DNA of 64,000 bases. Origin: Antitrichia curtipendula. Taxonomy: Eukaryota > Streptophyta > Bryopsida > Hypnales > Leucodontaceae. The translations under genes and the position numbers were made by a program. Positions 38,501-49,409 of this stretch are shown piece after piece (position 1 is the first letter of the stretch; every line of letters starts with the position of its first letter). Below the pieces are notes generated by a model. It worked only from the letters and a program-made list of their open reading frames with translations. It made no database searches and was not told the origin of the DNA. The DNA is taken from positions 32,113,567 to 32,177,566 of the forward strand of contig OX579636.1 of NCBI GenBank assembly GCA_951230915.1. The letters are read 5' to 3'.

Positions 38501-39250
38501 GCTTCAAGTGGAATCAAAAGTTTATCTGAGTCTTTTGGAGCATTGAACTTTTTGGAAGAAGTGAAAATGTCGGGTTGTTTCACGCTTGAAGAACTACCAA
38601 CCTCATTTGGAGGCCTCCAAAATTTGAAACACTTGGATCTTTCTTCAAGTGGAATCCAAACTTTACCTGAATCTTTTGGAGCATTGAGCCTTCTAGAAGT
38701 GTTGAAGTTGGATGGTTGCAAAAAGCTTGAGGGACTACCATGTTCATTTGGAGGCCTCCAAAATTTGAAACACTTGGATCTTTTTCTAAGTGGAATCCAA
38801 AGTTTACCTGAATCTTTTGGAGCATTGAGCCTCTTGGAAAAGTTGACATTGTGGGGTTGTTCCAAGCTTGAGGAACTCCCAAATTCATTTGGAGGCCTCC
38901 AAAATTTGAAAGACTTGGATCTCGACAAAAGTGGAATCCAAAGTTTACCTGAATCTTTTGGAGCATTGAGCCTCTTGGAAAAGTTGACGTTGTGGGGTTG
39001 TTCCGAGCTTGAGGAACTACCAACTTCATTTGGAGGCCTCCAAAGTTTGAAACACTTGGATTTGGAGAAAAGTGGAATCCAAACTTTACCTAAATTTTTT
39101 GGAGCATTGAGCCTCTTAGAAGTTTTGAACTTGATGGGTTGTTCCGAGCTTCAGGAACTACCAACTTTATTTGGATGCCTTCAAAATTTGAAACTCTTGA
39201 ATCTCGATAGAAGTAGAATTCAGAATTACGTGATTAATTTGCAACATTGA
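32563..39250 (+). CDS. TIR-NBS-LRR (TNL) disease-resistance protein with a greatly expanded LRR
   Basis: Intracellular immune receptor class; TIR domains of this type cleave NAD+ on activation. Phase-consistent exons: 32563-32620 (MTSNIESDARPANRLCAMG), 32785-33238 (TIR), 33337-34456 (NB-ARC), 34748-39250 (LRR), about 2044 residues. TIR: YDVFLSHRGLDTK, BB-loop DCISIGKGQDAW, and SEWCLKELHVM carrying the catalytic-type glutamate. NB-ARC: P-loop GMGGIGKSTLA, kinase 2 LILVVLDDV, GSMCIVTARNR, CGGVPLVLKVCG (GLPL variant), FLDVACALLG and FGMHDHLRDMGR (MHD). The LRR exon alternates 23- and 24-residue repeats, LPTSFGGLQNLKHLDL... and LPESFGALSLLEVLKL.... A possible extra exon at 34554-34608 (TLEEVSIANDCLRMQNLL) would be typical of TNLs but breaks phase as read. 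Functional status depends on that junction and on the early stop at 39250. Confidence 0.85.
35070..39230 (+). repeat. LRR-coding tandem array, 141-bp unit, about 30 copies
   Basis: Each 141-bp unit encodes two leucine-rich repeats (47 residues). Neighbouring units are highly similar at DNA level, including silent sites (ctaccaacttcatttggagg, atcttttggagcattgag). A multi-unit block marked by GESRIRSLPKSFGALSFLDE occurs three times, near 35.2, 36.2 and 38.0 kb, spaced 7 and 13 units apart. This higher-order structure points to recent unequal exchange of blocks. Confidence 0.95.
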
Positions 39251-39739
39251 GCGTTCTAGAAATGCTGACGCTGTTGGATTATACTAAGTTTGAAGAGCTA
39301 TCAACTTCATTTGTAGACCTCCAAAATTTGAAACACTTGAATATTGGCGAAGGTGGAATTCAAAGTTTACCTCAATCTTTTGGAGCATTGAGCCTTTTAG
39401 AAGTGTTAAAGTTGACGGATTGTTCCAAGCTTGAAGAACTACCAAATTCATTTGGAGGCTTTTTAAATTTGAAACACATGGATCTTGAAAATAGTAGAAT
39501 GCAGTGTATACCTGAAATCTTTTAGAGCACTAGGCCTTTTGGAAGTGTTGAAGTTGTCGGATTGTACTGAGCTTGAGGAACTACCAACATCGGTTCGAGG
39601 CCTCTCAAATTTGAAACACTTAGATCTTGAAGGAAGTAGAAACCAAAATTTACTTGAATCTTTTGGAATATTAAACTACTTAGAAGTGATGGATTTGATG
39701 AGTTGTTTCGAGCTTGAAGTGCTATTGGATGCATTTTGA
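39251..39739 (+). pseudogene. Frameshifted LRR tail of the TNL gene
   Basis: Past the stop at 39250 LRR coding continues in other frames. One runs from 39247 (EELSTSFVDLQNLKHLNI... to CIPEIF, stop) and another from 39485 (RALGLLEVLKLSDCTELEEL... to LLDAF, stop at 39739). These repeats are more diverged than the array. They look like the old 3' end of the LRR, cut off by a stop and frameshifts; the alternative is a small missed intron at each break. Confidence 0.8.
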
Positions 39740-40459
39740 GCCTTCCCAAATTTTAAAAGTTTGAATGTCCGAGGAAGTTGAATAAAAAATATACCTAAGT
39801 CTTTAGGGGCCCCTAAAATCTTTCAAACATGAATTGTTTTACTTAGAATTTGCTTGAATTTCAAGGTTTTGGAAATTTTGGTAACTTAATATATTTAAAT
39901 CTTTGTATTACAATTCTATGATTTCTGCATGAGTCTTTTAGAGTTTAGACAACTTATGAATTTGAAGAAGCTGTATTTGATGCATTACTTGTGGTTTGAA
40001 ATCTTTGATTGATAGAAAGTTTATTTTTAGGTGATATTGAAATATACCTATTGGTAATGTTATGGATCGTTGTACCTAGTCATCCATTAATTTGTGTTAA
40101 GTTCAATTTCTAGGTGTCACTGGTTTGCCTACAATTTAGATTACATGCTTACATTTTGGGTTGCCTTCTTATTTGCTTCTAGGTGGAATTTTCTTACTTT
40201 TGATTTTCATGTACAATGCAAGGTTGAAATCACAAGACTAAGAAGTATCACTACTCTTTTCAATAGTACCAACATTCAAACTTGATTAGTCTTTTTTTGG
40301 AAGTTGAATTTTCAAACATGAGTTCTATCTAGAACTTTAGTGATGTCATAAATTTGTATAATCTTGGTACACAGTAGCCCATCTCATAAGATTCTTGAAC
40401 ACACCATGTGTCTTTAATGTCTCAGGCATCTTTTTGGCAATTCAATAATTTAAGTTTTA
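39740..40459. other. TNL 3' flank
   Basis: AT-rich sequence with no gene recognised. The first part (to about 39.83 kb) still shows faint LRR-like words such as ttacctaagtctttagggg. It ends at the target site of the hAT element. Confidence 0.4.
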
Positions 40460-40467
40460 GCAATTCC
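40460..40467. repeat. Left 8-bp target-site duplication of hAT element
   Basis: GCAATTCC is repeated exactly at 45392-45399. An 8-bp duplication is the hallmark of hAT-superfamily insertion. Confidence 0.9.
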
Positions 40468-40619
40468 CAGGGTTGTTATAGTGGACGGGTCGAGGTGATC
40501 GAACGGGACGGACGGACAGGCAAACCGGACCAGACAACCGGACGTCTCGGACAGCCCAGATGCCTTTCATTTTTCCAATTTTCCAATTAACAACTTGCTT
40601 CCACGGTGGCGGTCCACGC

Positions 40620-41070
40620 TGGAATCACGGCGCGGACGTGAAAGTTGGGACGGGGACGTCATCGTCAGGGTGGGGACTTTACAGGGCGTGGACGTCTGGT
40701 CAAGGCGTGGATGCCTCGGCGCAGACGCCTGGTTAGGGAGCGAACGTCTCGGCACGGACGTCTAGACAGGGCACGGACTTCTCTTCAGGGTGTGGATGCC
40801 TGGCCAGGGCGCGGACTTCTGGTCAGGGCACGGACGCCTAGACAGGGCGCGGACGTCTCAACGCGAACACCTGGACAGGGCGCGGACTTCTCCTCAGGGC
40901 GCGGACGTCTAGTCAGGGCGTGGACGTCTCGGCGCGGACGCCTAGACAGAGCGCGGACTTCTAGTCAGGGCGTGGACGTCTCGGCGGGGACGCCTAGACA
41001 GAGCGCAGACTTCTAGTTAGGGCGTGGACGTCTCGGCGCGGACGCTTGGACAGGGCGCAAACATCCCACT
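40620..41070. repeat. GC-rich minisatellite, about 20-bp unit
   Basis: Degenerate units of the form cagggcgcggacttctggt / cggcgcggacgcctggaca repeat about 20 times. One plus frame is open over much of it (a G/R/Q-rich 123-residue frame), which follows from the repeat and is not evidence of a gene. A short second tract lies at 42660-42790. Confidence 0.85.
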
Positions 41071-41074
41071 CCTC

Positions 41075-41240
41075 ATCCACAGTGTGGGGGGAAATTGAAA
41101 TAGAAGTTGAACTTGGTCATGGGATTCTTCTTTTCTATGGAGGGGGAACCCATTAATGCAGCCAGCATTTAATTTGATTTCAGGGGAATATCTTAAAGTC
41201 AATGGCTGCATTAAGGAGTCCAACTACTTTTTGAGTTCAA
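41075..41240. repeat. Direct duplication inside hAT element, copy 1
   Basis: From the minisatellite end (acatcccactcctca) through cattaatgcagcca to ccaactactttttg this matches 42785-42962 with few differences. Both copies sit directly after a minisatellite tract, so tract and flank were duplicated together. Confidence 0.85.
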
Positions 41241-41689
41241 AGATCATGTGTGGAAGCATGTTGCTCCCTTCTTGGGCCCGGACCTCTCTTTCATGCCTTC
41301 ACCATGCACTTGTGAACTAGGACTCACCCAAAGAATAATAATTTTGAAAATGGAAATGAACTTCCAAACAAGAAGGATAAAATTTGTGTGAGTAGAATCC
41401 CAAAGGGGTTGGAGTCCTAATGAAAGACAAGGTACATATTTGTTTATATTCAAATTTAAAGATTCATTTTTTATTCTTCTAATTAGAACCTATTTGGGAT
41501 TTAGGGTTTGGAATTTACAAATCAAATCATAACCAACTTATACTTTTTTGGCTTTTTGTTGAAGGCTTTATTTTGGAAATAAATAGCTACAAGGTTTTGG
41601 ATTGAAATCAAACTAAAATTATAATGCATTGAAATATATTAGAAGGATTTGTTTTTGCAAAAAGAGGCTACAAGGGTATGGGTCTTCAA

Positions 41690-42345
41690 AACTTCAACGG
41701 TGTATTCTTAGAATGGTGATTCTAGAAGGGTTTGGGATAGAAATCAAATACCACTTAAGTTATTTTGGAGTTCAAGTTCAACGGTATATTTTTGTAATAG
41801 GGATACCAAACCGGTTTGGGTCTTGGGGGATTGAAATTAAATACTAGTCATGTTATTTTGGAATTCAATCATTCAACTTGAAAATTTAATTTGTGCAACG
41901 GGATGATCCTAGAAGGATTTGGGATAGAAATCAAATATCGCTTAAGTTATTTTGGAATTCAAGTTCAATGGTATATTTTTGTAATAGGGATACCAAACCG
42001 GTTTGGGTCTTGGGGGATTGAAATTAAATACTAATCATGTTATTTTGGAATTCAATCATTCAACTTGAAAATTTAATTTGTGCAACGGAATGATCCTAGA
42101 AGGGTTTGGGATAGAAATCAAATACCGCTTAAGTTATTTTGAAATTCAAGTTCAATGGTATATTTTTGTAATAGAGATACCAAACCGGTTTGGATCTTGG
42201 GGATTGAAATTAAATACTAATCATATTATTTTGGAATTCAATCATTCAACTTGAAATTTAATTTGTGCAACGGGATGATCCTAGAAGGGTTTGGGATAGA
42301 AATCAATTACCAGTTGAGTTATTTTGGAATTCAAGTTCAACAGTA
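41690..42345. repeat. 187-bp tandem repeat, about 3.5 copies
   Basis: Units containing gataccaaaccggtttggg, attcaatcattcaacttg and gatcctagaaggatttggg recur at a spacing of 187 bp (for example near 41801, 41988 and 42175). No coding function is seen. Confidence 0.85.
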
Positions 42346-42659
42346 CTTTTTAGTATTGGGATCAGAGAAGGCTTTGGAATTGAGATGAAATACTTGTTAA
42401 GATTTTTGTCAAATTCACCTTCAACATTTTTTTTTGGTAAAGGGCTACTAAAGTGTTTAGAATTGCAATCTAGTACTATTTAAGATATTTTTGTGTCCAA
42501 GTTTGTGAATTCGCGTATTCAAGTTTGTCATGGGGAGAGTTCAAATTTGGTTTGGAGGGAGTTCGAACTTTTCTTGAAGTTAGTTCAATCTTGGCTTGGA
42601 GGGAGTTGAAACTTGGCTTGGAGGGATTTCAGGTCTGTCACTTGGATACTTTTCCTCAC

Positions 42660-42962
42660 ATACACCCAGGTCAGGGCGCAGACGTCTGGGCGCAGACTTC
42701 TGGTCAGGGCGCAGACGCCTGAACATTGCCTAGACTTTTAATCAGGGCGCGGAAGTCTTGGCGTGGATGCTTGGACAGGGCACAAACATCCCACTCCTCA
42801 GCCACAGTGTGGGGAAAATTGAAATAGAAGTTGAATTTGGTTATGGGATTCTTCTTTTCCATGGAGAAGGGGAACCCATTAATGCAGCCAACATTTAATT
42901 TGATTTCAAGGGAATATCTTTAAGTCAATGGCTCCATTAAGGGGTCCAACTACTTTTTGGGC
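42660..42962. repeat. Minisatellite tract plus direct duplication, copy 2
   Basis: A short run of gggcgcagacgtctggg units is followed by a near-copy of 41075-41240, then by a segment (gggcccgggcctctctttca to aactaggac) also found after copy 1 near 41270-41325. Confidence 0.8.
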
Positions 42963-43223
42963 CCGGGCCTCTCTTTCATGCCTTCACCATGCACTTGCGA
43001 ACTAGGACCTACCCAGCAAAAAAGAAAATTTCAGAAATTGAAAATTGACTTGCTCGCTTCAATTAAAAAAAAATTAAAAGTAGAAACTACAAGTTCTTGA
43101 ATTTATAACAAAAGATAAGGTATATATTTTTCTTAGTTCAAGTTGAAGGATGCATTTATGAATTCTCCAAATGAACTACATTCTTCTTTTCTTTAAGTTT
43201 TTTAAAGGTTTACCCTTTATAAT

Positions 43224-43493
43224 TTGCCCTTGCCCTTGCCCTTGCCCTTGCCCTTGCCCTTGCCCTTGCCCTTGCCCTTGCCCTTGCCCTTGCCCTTGCC
43301 CTTGCCCTTGCCCTTGCCCTTGCCCTTGCCCTTGCCCTTGCCCTTGCCCTTGCCCTTGCCCTTGCCCTTGCCCTTGCCCTTGCCCTTGCCCTTGCCCTTG
43401 CCCTTGCCCTTGCCCTTGCCCTTGCCCTTGCCCTTGCCCTTGCCCTTGCCCTTGCCCTTGCCCTTGCCCTTGCCCTTGCCCTTGCCCTTGCCC
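43224..43493. repeat. (TTGCCC)n microsatellite, 45 perfect copies
   Basis: 270 bp of uninterrupted TTGCCC. On the minus strand it is (GGGCAA)n, with a G-triplet every 6 bp and 3-nt loops, a strong G-quadruplex pattern; the plus strand has matching C-triplets. The period keeps all frames open, producing spurious CP, LP and RA dipeptide frames. It does not match the plant telomere repeat TTTAGGG. Confidence 0.98.
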
Positions 43494-43537
43494 TTTTTAT
43501 AGGGAACAAAAGGTAGATGGTAAACAATATGGGTTTT

Positions 43538-44171
43538 GCTTCACACTTTGGGCTCACTAGTGTGAAGTAGTAAAATATAATCATGTTTTGAGGAAGAATT
43601 CATGGCTTGGGGGACCCAATTGGCGTGCTCGTTCTCGTCCACCACGGCCCCCCTTTCCCTCCATTGTATATGCAAATGGGGTGTTGCCGGTTGGGTTTGA
43701 AACCTACTCTCCACCATCACAATGGAGAGACTTTGCATGGTATGGACAAACCCTCCACCTACCTCCTTCCCTTGATGAATGACTCCTTCATTTCTCATTT
43801 ATATCTTCCATAATCTTTGTTTCACAGTGAAAGCAAGTGCTGTAATTGTTCTTTCAATGGCGTTTTTGACTCCTTCTTCATGTTTTTTCATTGTTTTTCT
43901 TGTAGGAATTGATACCCAAAATGGCCAATGGCATTTCGGGCAATAGCCGGCAAGAGAGCAAATTTTATGATGCTCTAGATGAATGGTACCACCAAGCCGG
44001 GCTTGGAATTTGGGCTTGGCCTTAGGAGGCTTCACACTATGGCCGGCCAAAGGCTCAAAATCCTATCATTTATTGCCCATTTCTTTGGACTCTCACCCAA
44101 AGTTTGTCCACTCAATCCCACAAAAAAATTCTCGATTTCGTTTCTTGATTTGGTTGGCCATAGTGTGAAGC
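43538..44171. mobile_element. Possible nested MITE with GCTTCACACT ends
   Basis: GCTTCACACTTTGGG starts at 43538 and the reverse complement of the sequence ending at 44171 reads GCTTCACACTATGGCC. A further inverted copy lies near 44028-44048. Together they suggest a small element inserted in the hAT element. No target duplication was identified, so the boundaries are tentative. Confidence 0.4.
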
Positions 44172-45391
44172 GGCCTTAAATACATAACTAACTTTAACAT
44201 TTGGCTTATAATTTCATATAAGCCATGTAATCCAATGTTAAATTACCATCAAAATCCTTCTATGTAGTTATTAAAATAAATCAAATTGATTTAAAAAAAT
44301 TGAAGAAGAATGAAATTATATCACCATACATAAATAATCTAAAAATAAATAAAAATAGAATAAAAAGAATGTGGCTAATATAAATCATTGCAAATCCAAA
44401 TGCTCAATTCACCAATAAAAATGCCAAATTCCTATAAATATCCATTAAAGTAATCCAATTTATTTTTAAAAATAGATTGAAGATGATTGATGTAAATTTT
44501 AATAAAATCCAATGTTCAATTTATTAATTTAAAGGGCACACTCTTCTACATACCCACAAAACTAATCCAAAAGAGTTGTTTTTTTATCAAAATCTAAAAT
44601 ATGAGGTTGATGTAAATCTTGATGCAATTCCAGTGTTGAATTTAATAATTGGAAGGGCAAGTCTTTGTTCCTATGTACAAAAATAGTCTAAATTTGAGAT
44701 TTAAAAAAAATATTGAATTCACAGCATTCAAACTTAATATACAAAATTGTTTTCTAACAAAGCCTCTTATCACGTTGTATTACAAACTATGACAATCAAA
44801 AATTCTTAACAAAATTCTTATACAATAGGTACCAAGTCAAATTTAAATGATAACTCTTGTTTGAATTGAAGATCTATAAAAATATGTTAATTTTAGCAAC
44901 TAAGAAGAGAATTCATCATTCTTTTATTTTGGAAGAAGAATCCTATGTCACATTGAATGAGAGAGGCTCCCTCCTAAATCAAATTCTTCTATTGGTTTCA
45001 CTTTCCAAATATCGTTCCCGCCGATGCATTAGAAGCTGTCCCTGCAAAATTTATTTTGGCAGCAACCTTCTTTTGGGATTTGCAACTTCAATTTTATCAA
45101 GACCTTTCCAATGGTATATTACACGCCCCAAGAATGTTAAAATTGAAGTCGCAAAACTAAAATGAAATAGCGTTAATTCCAATGGTGAGATTGTTCTAGC
45201 AAAAAACGTCTGCGCCCCGACACAGTCTCTTCCCCACCCTGGATCCTACTTGGCATCCGAGTGGCGTCAAAGTGGCAGCCATATCACCTGTTTTTTCAAT
45301 GGCAGAAAGTCAACTTAGTGTTGACCACATCGGACAGGCGAGACCTCTATTGGACGGGTGAACCGGATGTCCAGCCACTATGACAACCCTG

Positions 45392-45399
45392 GCAATTCC
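45392..45399. repeat. Right 8-bp target-site duplication of hAT element
   Basis: Exact match to GCAATTCC at 40460-40467. Confidence 0.9.
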
Positions 45400-48300
45400 C
45401 AAGTGTCATTAGGGATGTATTTCATAAACCATATCATTGGGTAGAGTGATGTTCAAGACATTTAGATGGAAATCCTTAAGAATGTTGCTCTATTGAAGAA
45501 TGTATAACTCGCAAAACTTGTATGTTGACCTTGTCTCTAGAGTGGATACTTTTTTAAATTAATTCTTATACTTTATCTTAGGGCTGGCACTCACTATGCT
45601 CTTTTGTATACACTTGAGATAACCTCATAATAAAAAGGGAATATTATTTCTAAAATAGAGTATTAAATGGACCCTTTCATTGGCAAAAAAGGTAAATTTT
45701 TCCATTTTTTATTACCCTATGTTTTATTGAAATGAAAAGCATGGACATTTGTTAGTACCCTATTTTACTTTTAAGAAATTTAATTTAGTGCATGGCATTA
45801 CTTTAGAAGAGAGTTGTTTGGGGTGCATAATTGAATGGCATTACTTAACAAGGCAATTTGCATTTACAAAGTTCCAGGAATTAAAAAAACACAAGTGCAA
45901 AAGTTTTAGAACGAGACAAACTAAAAGCAAAATAAAAAATCCATGACTTCTAGCTAGTGCAACAATGATAAGCCTCAAAGTGTAAAGGTGCAATCAAGCC
46001 AAAATATACACCATACAACAAGTGAAGACAAACAAAATCAATAACAAAAGAACATAACAAAAAGACCAACAAGAAAACAAAAGAATACAATGCACCTGGA
46101 AATTACAAGTCCAATTTGTGTTAAGAAACACAAATTGCTACAATTCAATCACTCCTTGCATTTACAAAACTTGCAACATTCACAATGTCAAGTGTGGAGC
46201 GTCAAAATTTCAATCAAGAATTCAATGTATCTTAGCATGACCCTAGCTATTGTATCTACATTGAAGTACATCTTCAACCTAAATACTCCACTAAAAATTT
46301 GAGCCCCAAAAATGAAGAATGAAGAAAATGATGGCACTCCATCATGAACAATACAAAAATTATGTTTGATGAAATTGAATTCACTTCCTTGCCCCTTTGC
46401 AAACTCTACACAAATGCAAATTCACATTTACATATTCATATGAATGCCCCCCAAAATGGAACTACAAAACTAGAGCGGTTTAAAATTGGAAAACCAAAAT
46501 TATGCACAAGTATATGGTTCATGCTTAAGATACTTGTAGATTGGGCATAAAAGACCTTTCATCCAAATTCAAATCTAAATGCCAAAAAAAATGGAGTAAG
46601 AAAATGGAGTTACTTAAAGAAATTGTTGTATACAACCAGGTAATCCAAATGATGAAAACTTCTAATGAAAGACTAAACATAATTATGTGAAGATGGGTTT
46701 AGGGAACATCTTATAAGGTATATAAATAGGCTTGGAGCAACATTCATTTGGATTATCCGATTGTCTCTCATGAGAAATTGATGGCCAAAAGAAGGCTTGA
46801 CATTTCCATCTTCTTCTTCCTCTGCCCTCGCAAACCGTTCATTGTTGAGGACGCTAGATACACGTCCAAATGTGGATAACATCTCTAGGTACTGCACCAA
46901 CAAAACTTCCATCATCATAGTAGGTGTTATCTAGTGCACATCGACTATGGAAGGACATCCTCGTGAGCAAGGTAAAGGCACTCCACGAAGCGGGCGATGA
47001 CTCCCTTCGTGTCCTTGAAGATCAAGCACACCTCGTCCACCGCTAAGATCTCTGTCCTCAAGCCTGGCTAAGGAACCTCCAACGCCCAGCCGTCCACCTC
47101 AACGAGGGCTTGTAATCAAGCTTCGACAAAATTGTCGACACTACGCAATCTTCTTGCAAAACAAGCTTCTTGAAAACTGTCATGGAATTGCACATCACCT
47201 TTTGCCAAAGAAATAATTGTTGCGCACGCACCGCAAAGGAAAAGTTCAAAATGTCTTGCATATTATCAAGAGCTCAACGCTACATGTTTTTTCTTTCAAC
47301 AAATCCTAAACCCCAACAACGATGGTAGTGGATCTAGCAAGGCATGGCAATGAGCATATAGCCAAATTCACAAAAAAGTAAATTTTAATTTACTAAATTA
47401 AGACAACTAGCATCCAACACCAATATATAGAAATTAAATTAGGCTAAATGAATCTAAGCAGAGGGCATCCAAAGCCTATAGTAATTGAATTTTTCCCTGT
47501 AAGCACTTACTAAAATCTTTCTCTCGTATATTCATTAGTTCATCCAAATAAGTGATTGAAAATGCAGGTTTCATCCACATCCTTCCACCCTTACTCCACC
47601 CTATATTCTATATTTTAATCTTTCAAAAATTCAAAAATTTCCTTTACAATGATCCTACTTTTTGTATAAACACCTCATTCTTTTTTTGTGACCCCTAATT
47701 TATTTCTACATTTTTTCAAAATATTTACTCCGACTAATAAACAATTTCCTATTTTATCACACGTTGTTTTAAAAAAATTGTCAATGCTAACCTGAGTGTT
47801 TTATGCACATTTTCTACTTGAAATCATACAATGAGGCTTCATTACAGTAGCCTTCCTTCCAATGTTGAATTTGGTTGCCATCAATTTTTCATCTTTATCT
47901 TTGAAGGGACAAAATTCCAATTCTAACTTATCTCCAATGAAAAGGTACATGAGCATTTGAGGTTGCATTGCTGCAAGTAGCTCACATTGTTGGAGACAAG
48001 AATCCCAATTGCCTTGATGTTGTGGGAATTCTTCTTTATAAATACAAAAGGAAATATGGTCCAATCAACTTACAACTACCAATTCTAAACTTATATGTCT
48101 AAGTTTTGGATCCTCTACTATAGTGAGAGTTCTTTGGCATCTCCACATTTTTGTTCTACATCAACTTAGTCCCTAGTACACAAGTAGGAGTGGCGAGAAG
48201 CATTCATGAATGTTGAGGATAAAAAAAAATAGTCAATGATAATTGGCTCTAGGACATTATGATAATTTGTCCATCATATAACCATTTGATAGTTTCTCTC

Positions 48301-48812
48301 TTGTATTGAATGCAAATTGTCTCACCATTTCATCCAGTACAATCACACCCATAGTTTTGCATTCACCCACTTTTGGTAAACTTGAATGACATTTAAACAT
48401 CTTCTCAATGAAACCATCTACTTTGATAAAGTTTTTTTGTGTTGTTGCATTGCAATAGGTTCCATTCAAGATGGCAACATATTCAAAGTTCATCCTCAAT
48501 TGCTAGATGCATGGTTACAAGAGTTGATCACTAGTAAAATAATTAGCTAGATTGGTGACATTTGGAGTTAGTATTCATGTTGCTCCAGGCAAGACATTGC
48601 CAATTGCATATTCATAACATCAATATTGATGGTATTCCATAGGTCCATTTGACATTTACATTAGGTGGCTGTGCAAATAGATACATGTTCAAACTAGTAA
48701 ACAAAGTGCTTTTCATCCACACTATTGTATTCATCTTAGTTAGGATGTCCACCTCCATTTTCCTTCTGCATTTGTAGAGTAATTATTTTCCTTTCTTCCT
48801 TGAGGGTCCATT
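45400..48812. other. Spacer with weak coding-like traces on the minus strand
   Basis: Mostly AT-rich. Minus-strand frames at 47261-47058, about 47053-46945 (AVDEVCLIFKDTKGVIARF) and 46918-46673 (VLLVQYLEMLSTFGRVSSVL, then an acidic AEEEEDGN) have more balanced codon use than the spacer, as do frames at 48064-47801 and 48499-48257. They sit in different frames without convincing splice joins. I do not recognise a family; an old pseudogene is possible. Confidence 0.3.
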
Positions 48813-48816
48813 TTAA

Positions 48817-49405
48817 CCCCTAAAGAAGCAAGGCCTTTTTTTTGCCATAAAACACTCAATTCTACCATTTCTATAGCAAAGAATAAAGTAATTTGAAAAT
48901 TGTTTCTTTTCTACACCTAATCCTAGGATCATGCATCTAACTAGTATAAGAATGTGAGGATTGAAAGTCTAAAATTCAAAAAAATTCAAAAAAATTTAAC
49001 TTTTGTTCTTAAAGAAATTATTAAGTAAAACATTATTTTTTGAAGAAATTATTAAGTAGAAGTAGGTATGAGATAGAAGGAAAATCTAAATACTTAATAT
49101 ATTTAAAATGGAATCAAAATTCACTAATTCCAATGGTGAGATTGTTCTAGAAAGCAAACTAAACTATGTGGAATTATTTTCTTGGAAAAATTGTAAATAT
49201 TGCATTCAAAAATAAATATTGCAATTTAACTTTCCAAGAACATGCTCTAATTGCCCAAAAAACAAGATTGTCCATAATTTTCTCATAACAAATCCAAACG
49301 GAGTGAATCAAAGCTTTCTATGAAGGCAAAATATAACCTAGGAGAAAAAAAAAATTTAATTCAAATTTTGAATTTCTTTTTGTTGCCCCTTCTTCCCTTT
49401 AAGGG
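48817..49405. mobile_element. TTAA-flanked MITE (piggyBac-like), 589 bp
   Basis: TTAA at 48813-48816 precedes the left end CCCCTAAAGAAGCAAGG. TTAA at 49406-49409 follows the right end, whose reverse complement starts CCCTTAAAGGGAAG. TTAA target sites with CCC-starting inverted ends are the pattern of piggyBac elements. The interior is AT-rich and non-coding, and resembles 10.67-11.5 kb. Confidence 0.6.
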
Positions 49406-49409
49406 TTAA

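Larger units (their letters stand above)
40468..45391. mobile_element. Non-autonomous hAT-type DNA transposon, 4924 bp
   Basis: The ends are 17-bp inverted repeats: CAGGGTTGTTATAGTGG (40468-40484) and, reverse complemented from 45375-45391, CAGGGTTGTCATAGTGG, one mismatch. CAGGG-type ends with an exact 8-bp target duplication are diagnostic of the hAT superfamily. Subterminal regions at both ends carry GGAC-rich words (acggacggacaggc left, tcggacaggcgag right), as expected for transposase binding sites. No transposase domain was found inside; the interior is minisatellites, a hexamer microsatellite, duplicated unique sequence and AT-rich repeat fragments. It would need an autonomous partner to move. 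Confidence 0.9.

Noticed and set aside
34927..39029. Long minus-strand open frames (up to 350 codons) antisense to the LRR exon
   Set aside because: The 141-bp unit is a multiple of three and free of stops in these frames, so openness repeats automatically. The encoded words merely mirror the LRR repeat.
35070..39230. CRISPR-like or other regularly spaced repeat array
   Set aside because: The whole 141-bp unit is conserved coding sequence with no variable spacers, and it lies in a plant LRR gene.
40645..41016. 123-residue G/R/Q-rich open frame
   Set aside because: It lies wholly in a GC-rich 20-bp minisatellite inside a transposon; no homology or gene context.
43224..43493. Interstitial telomere
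   Set aside because: The unit TTGCCC (GGGCAA) is not the plant telomere repeat TTTAGGG, and no mixed telomeric variants flank it.
43171..43584. Dipeptide-repeat proteins (CP, LP, RA) over the TTGCCC array
   Set aside because: These are artefacts of a 6-bp microsatellite; all frames are open and no start context or homology supports them.
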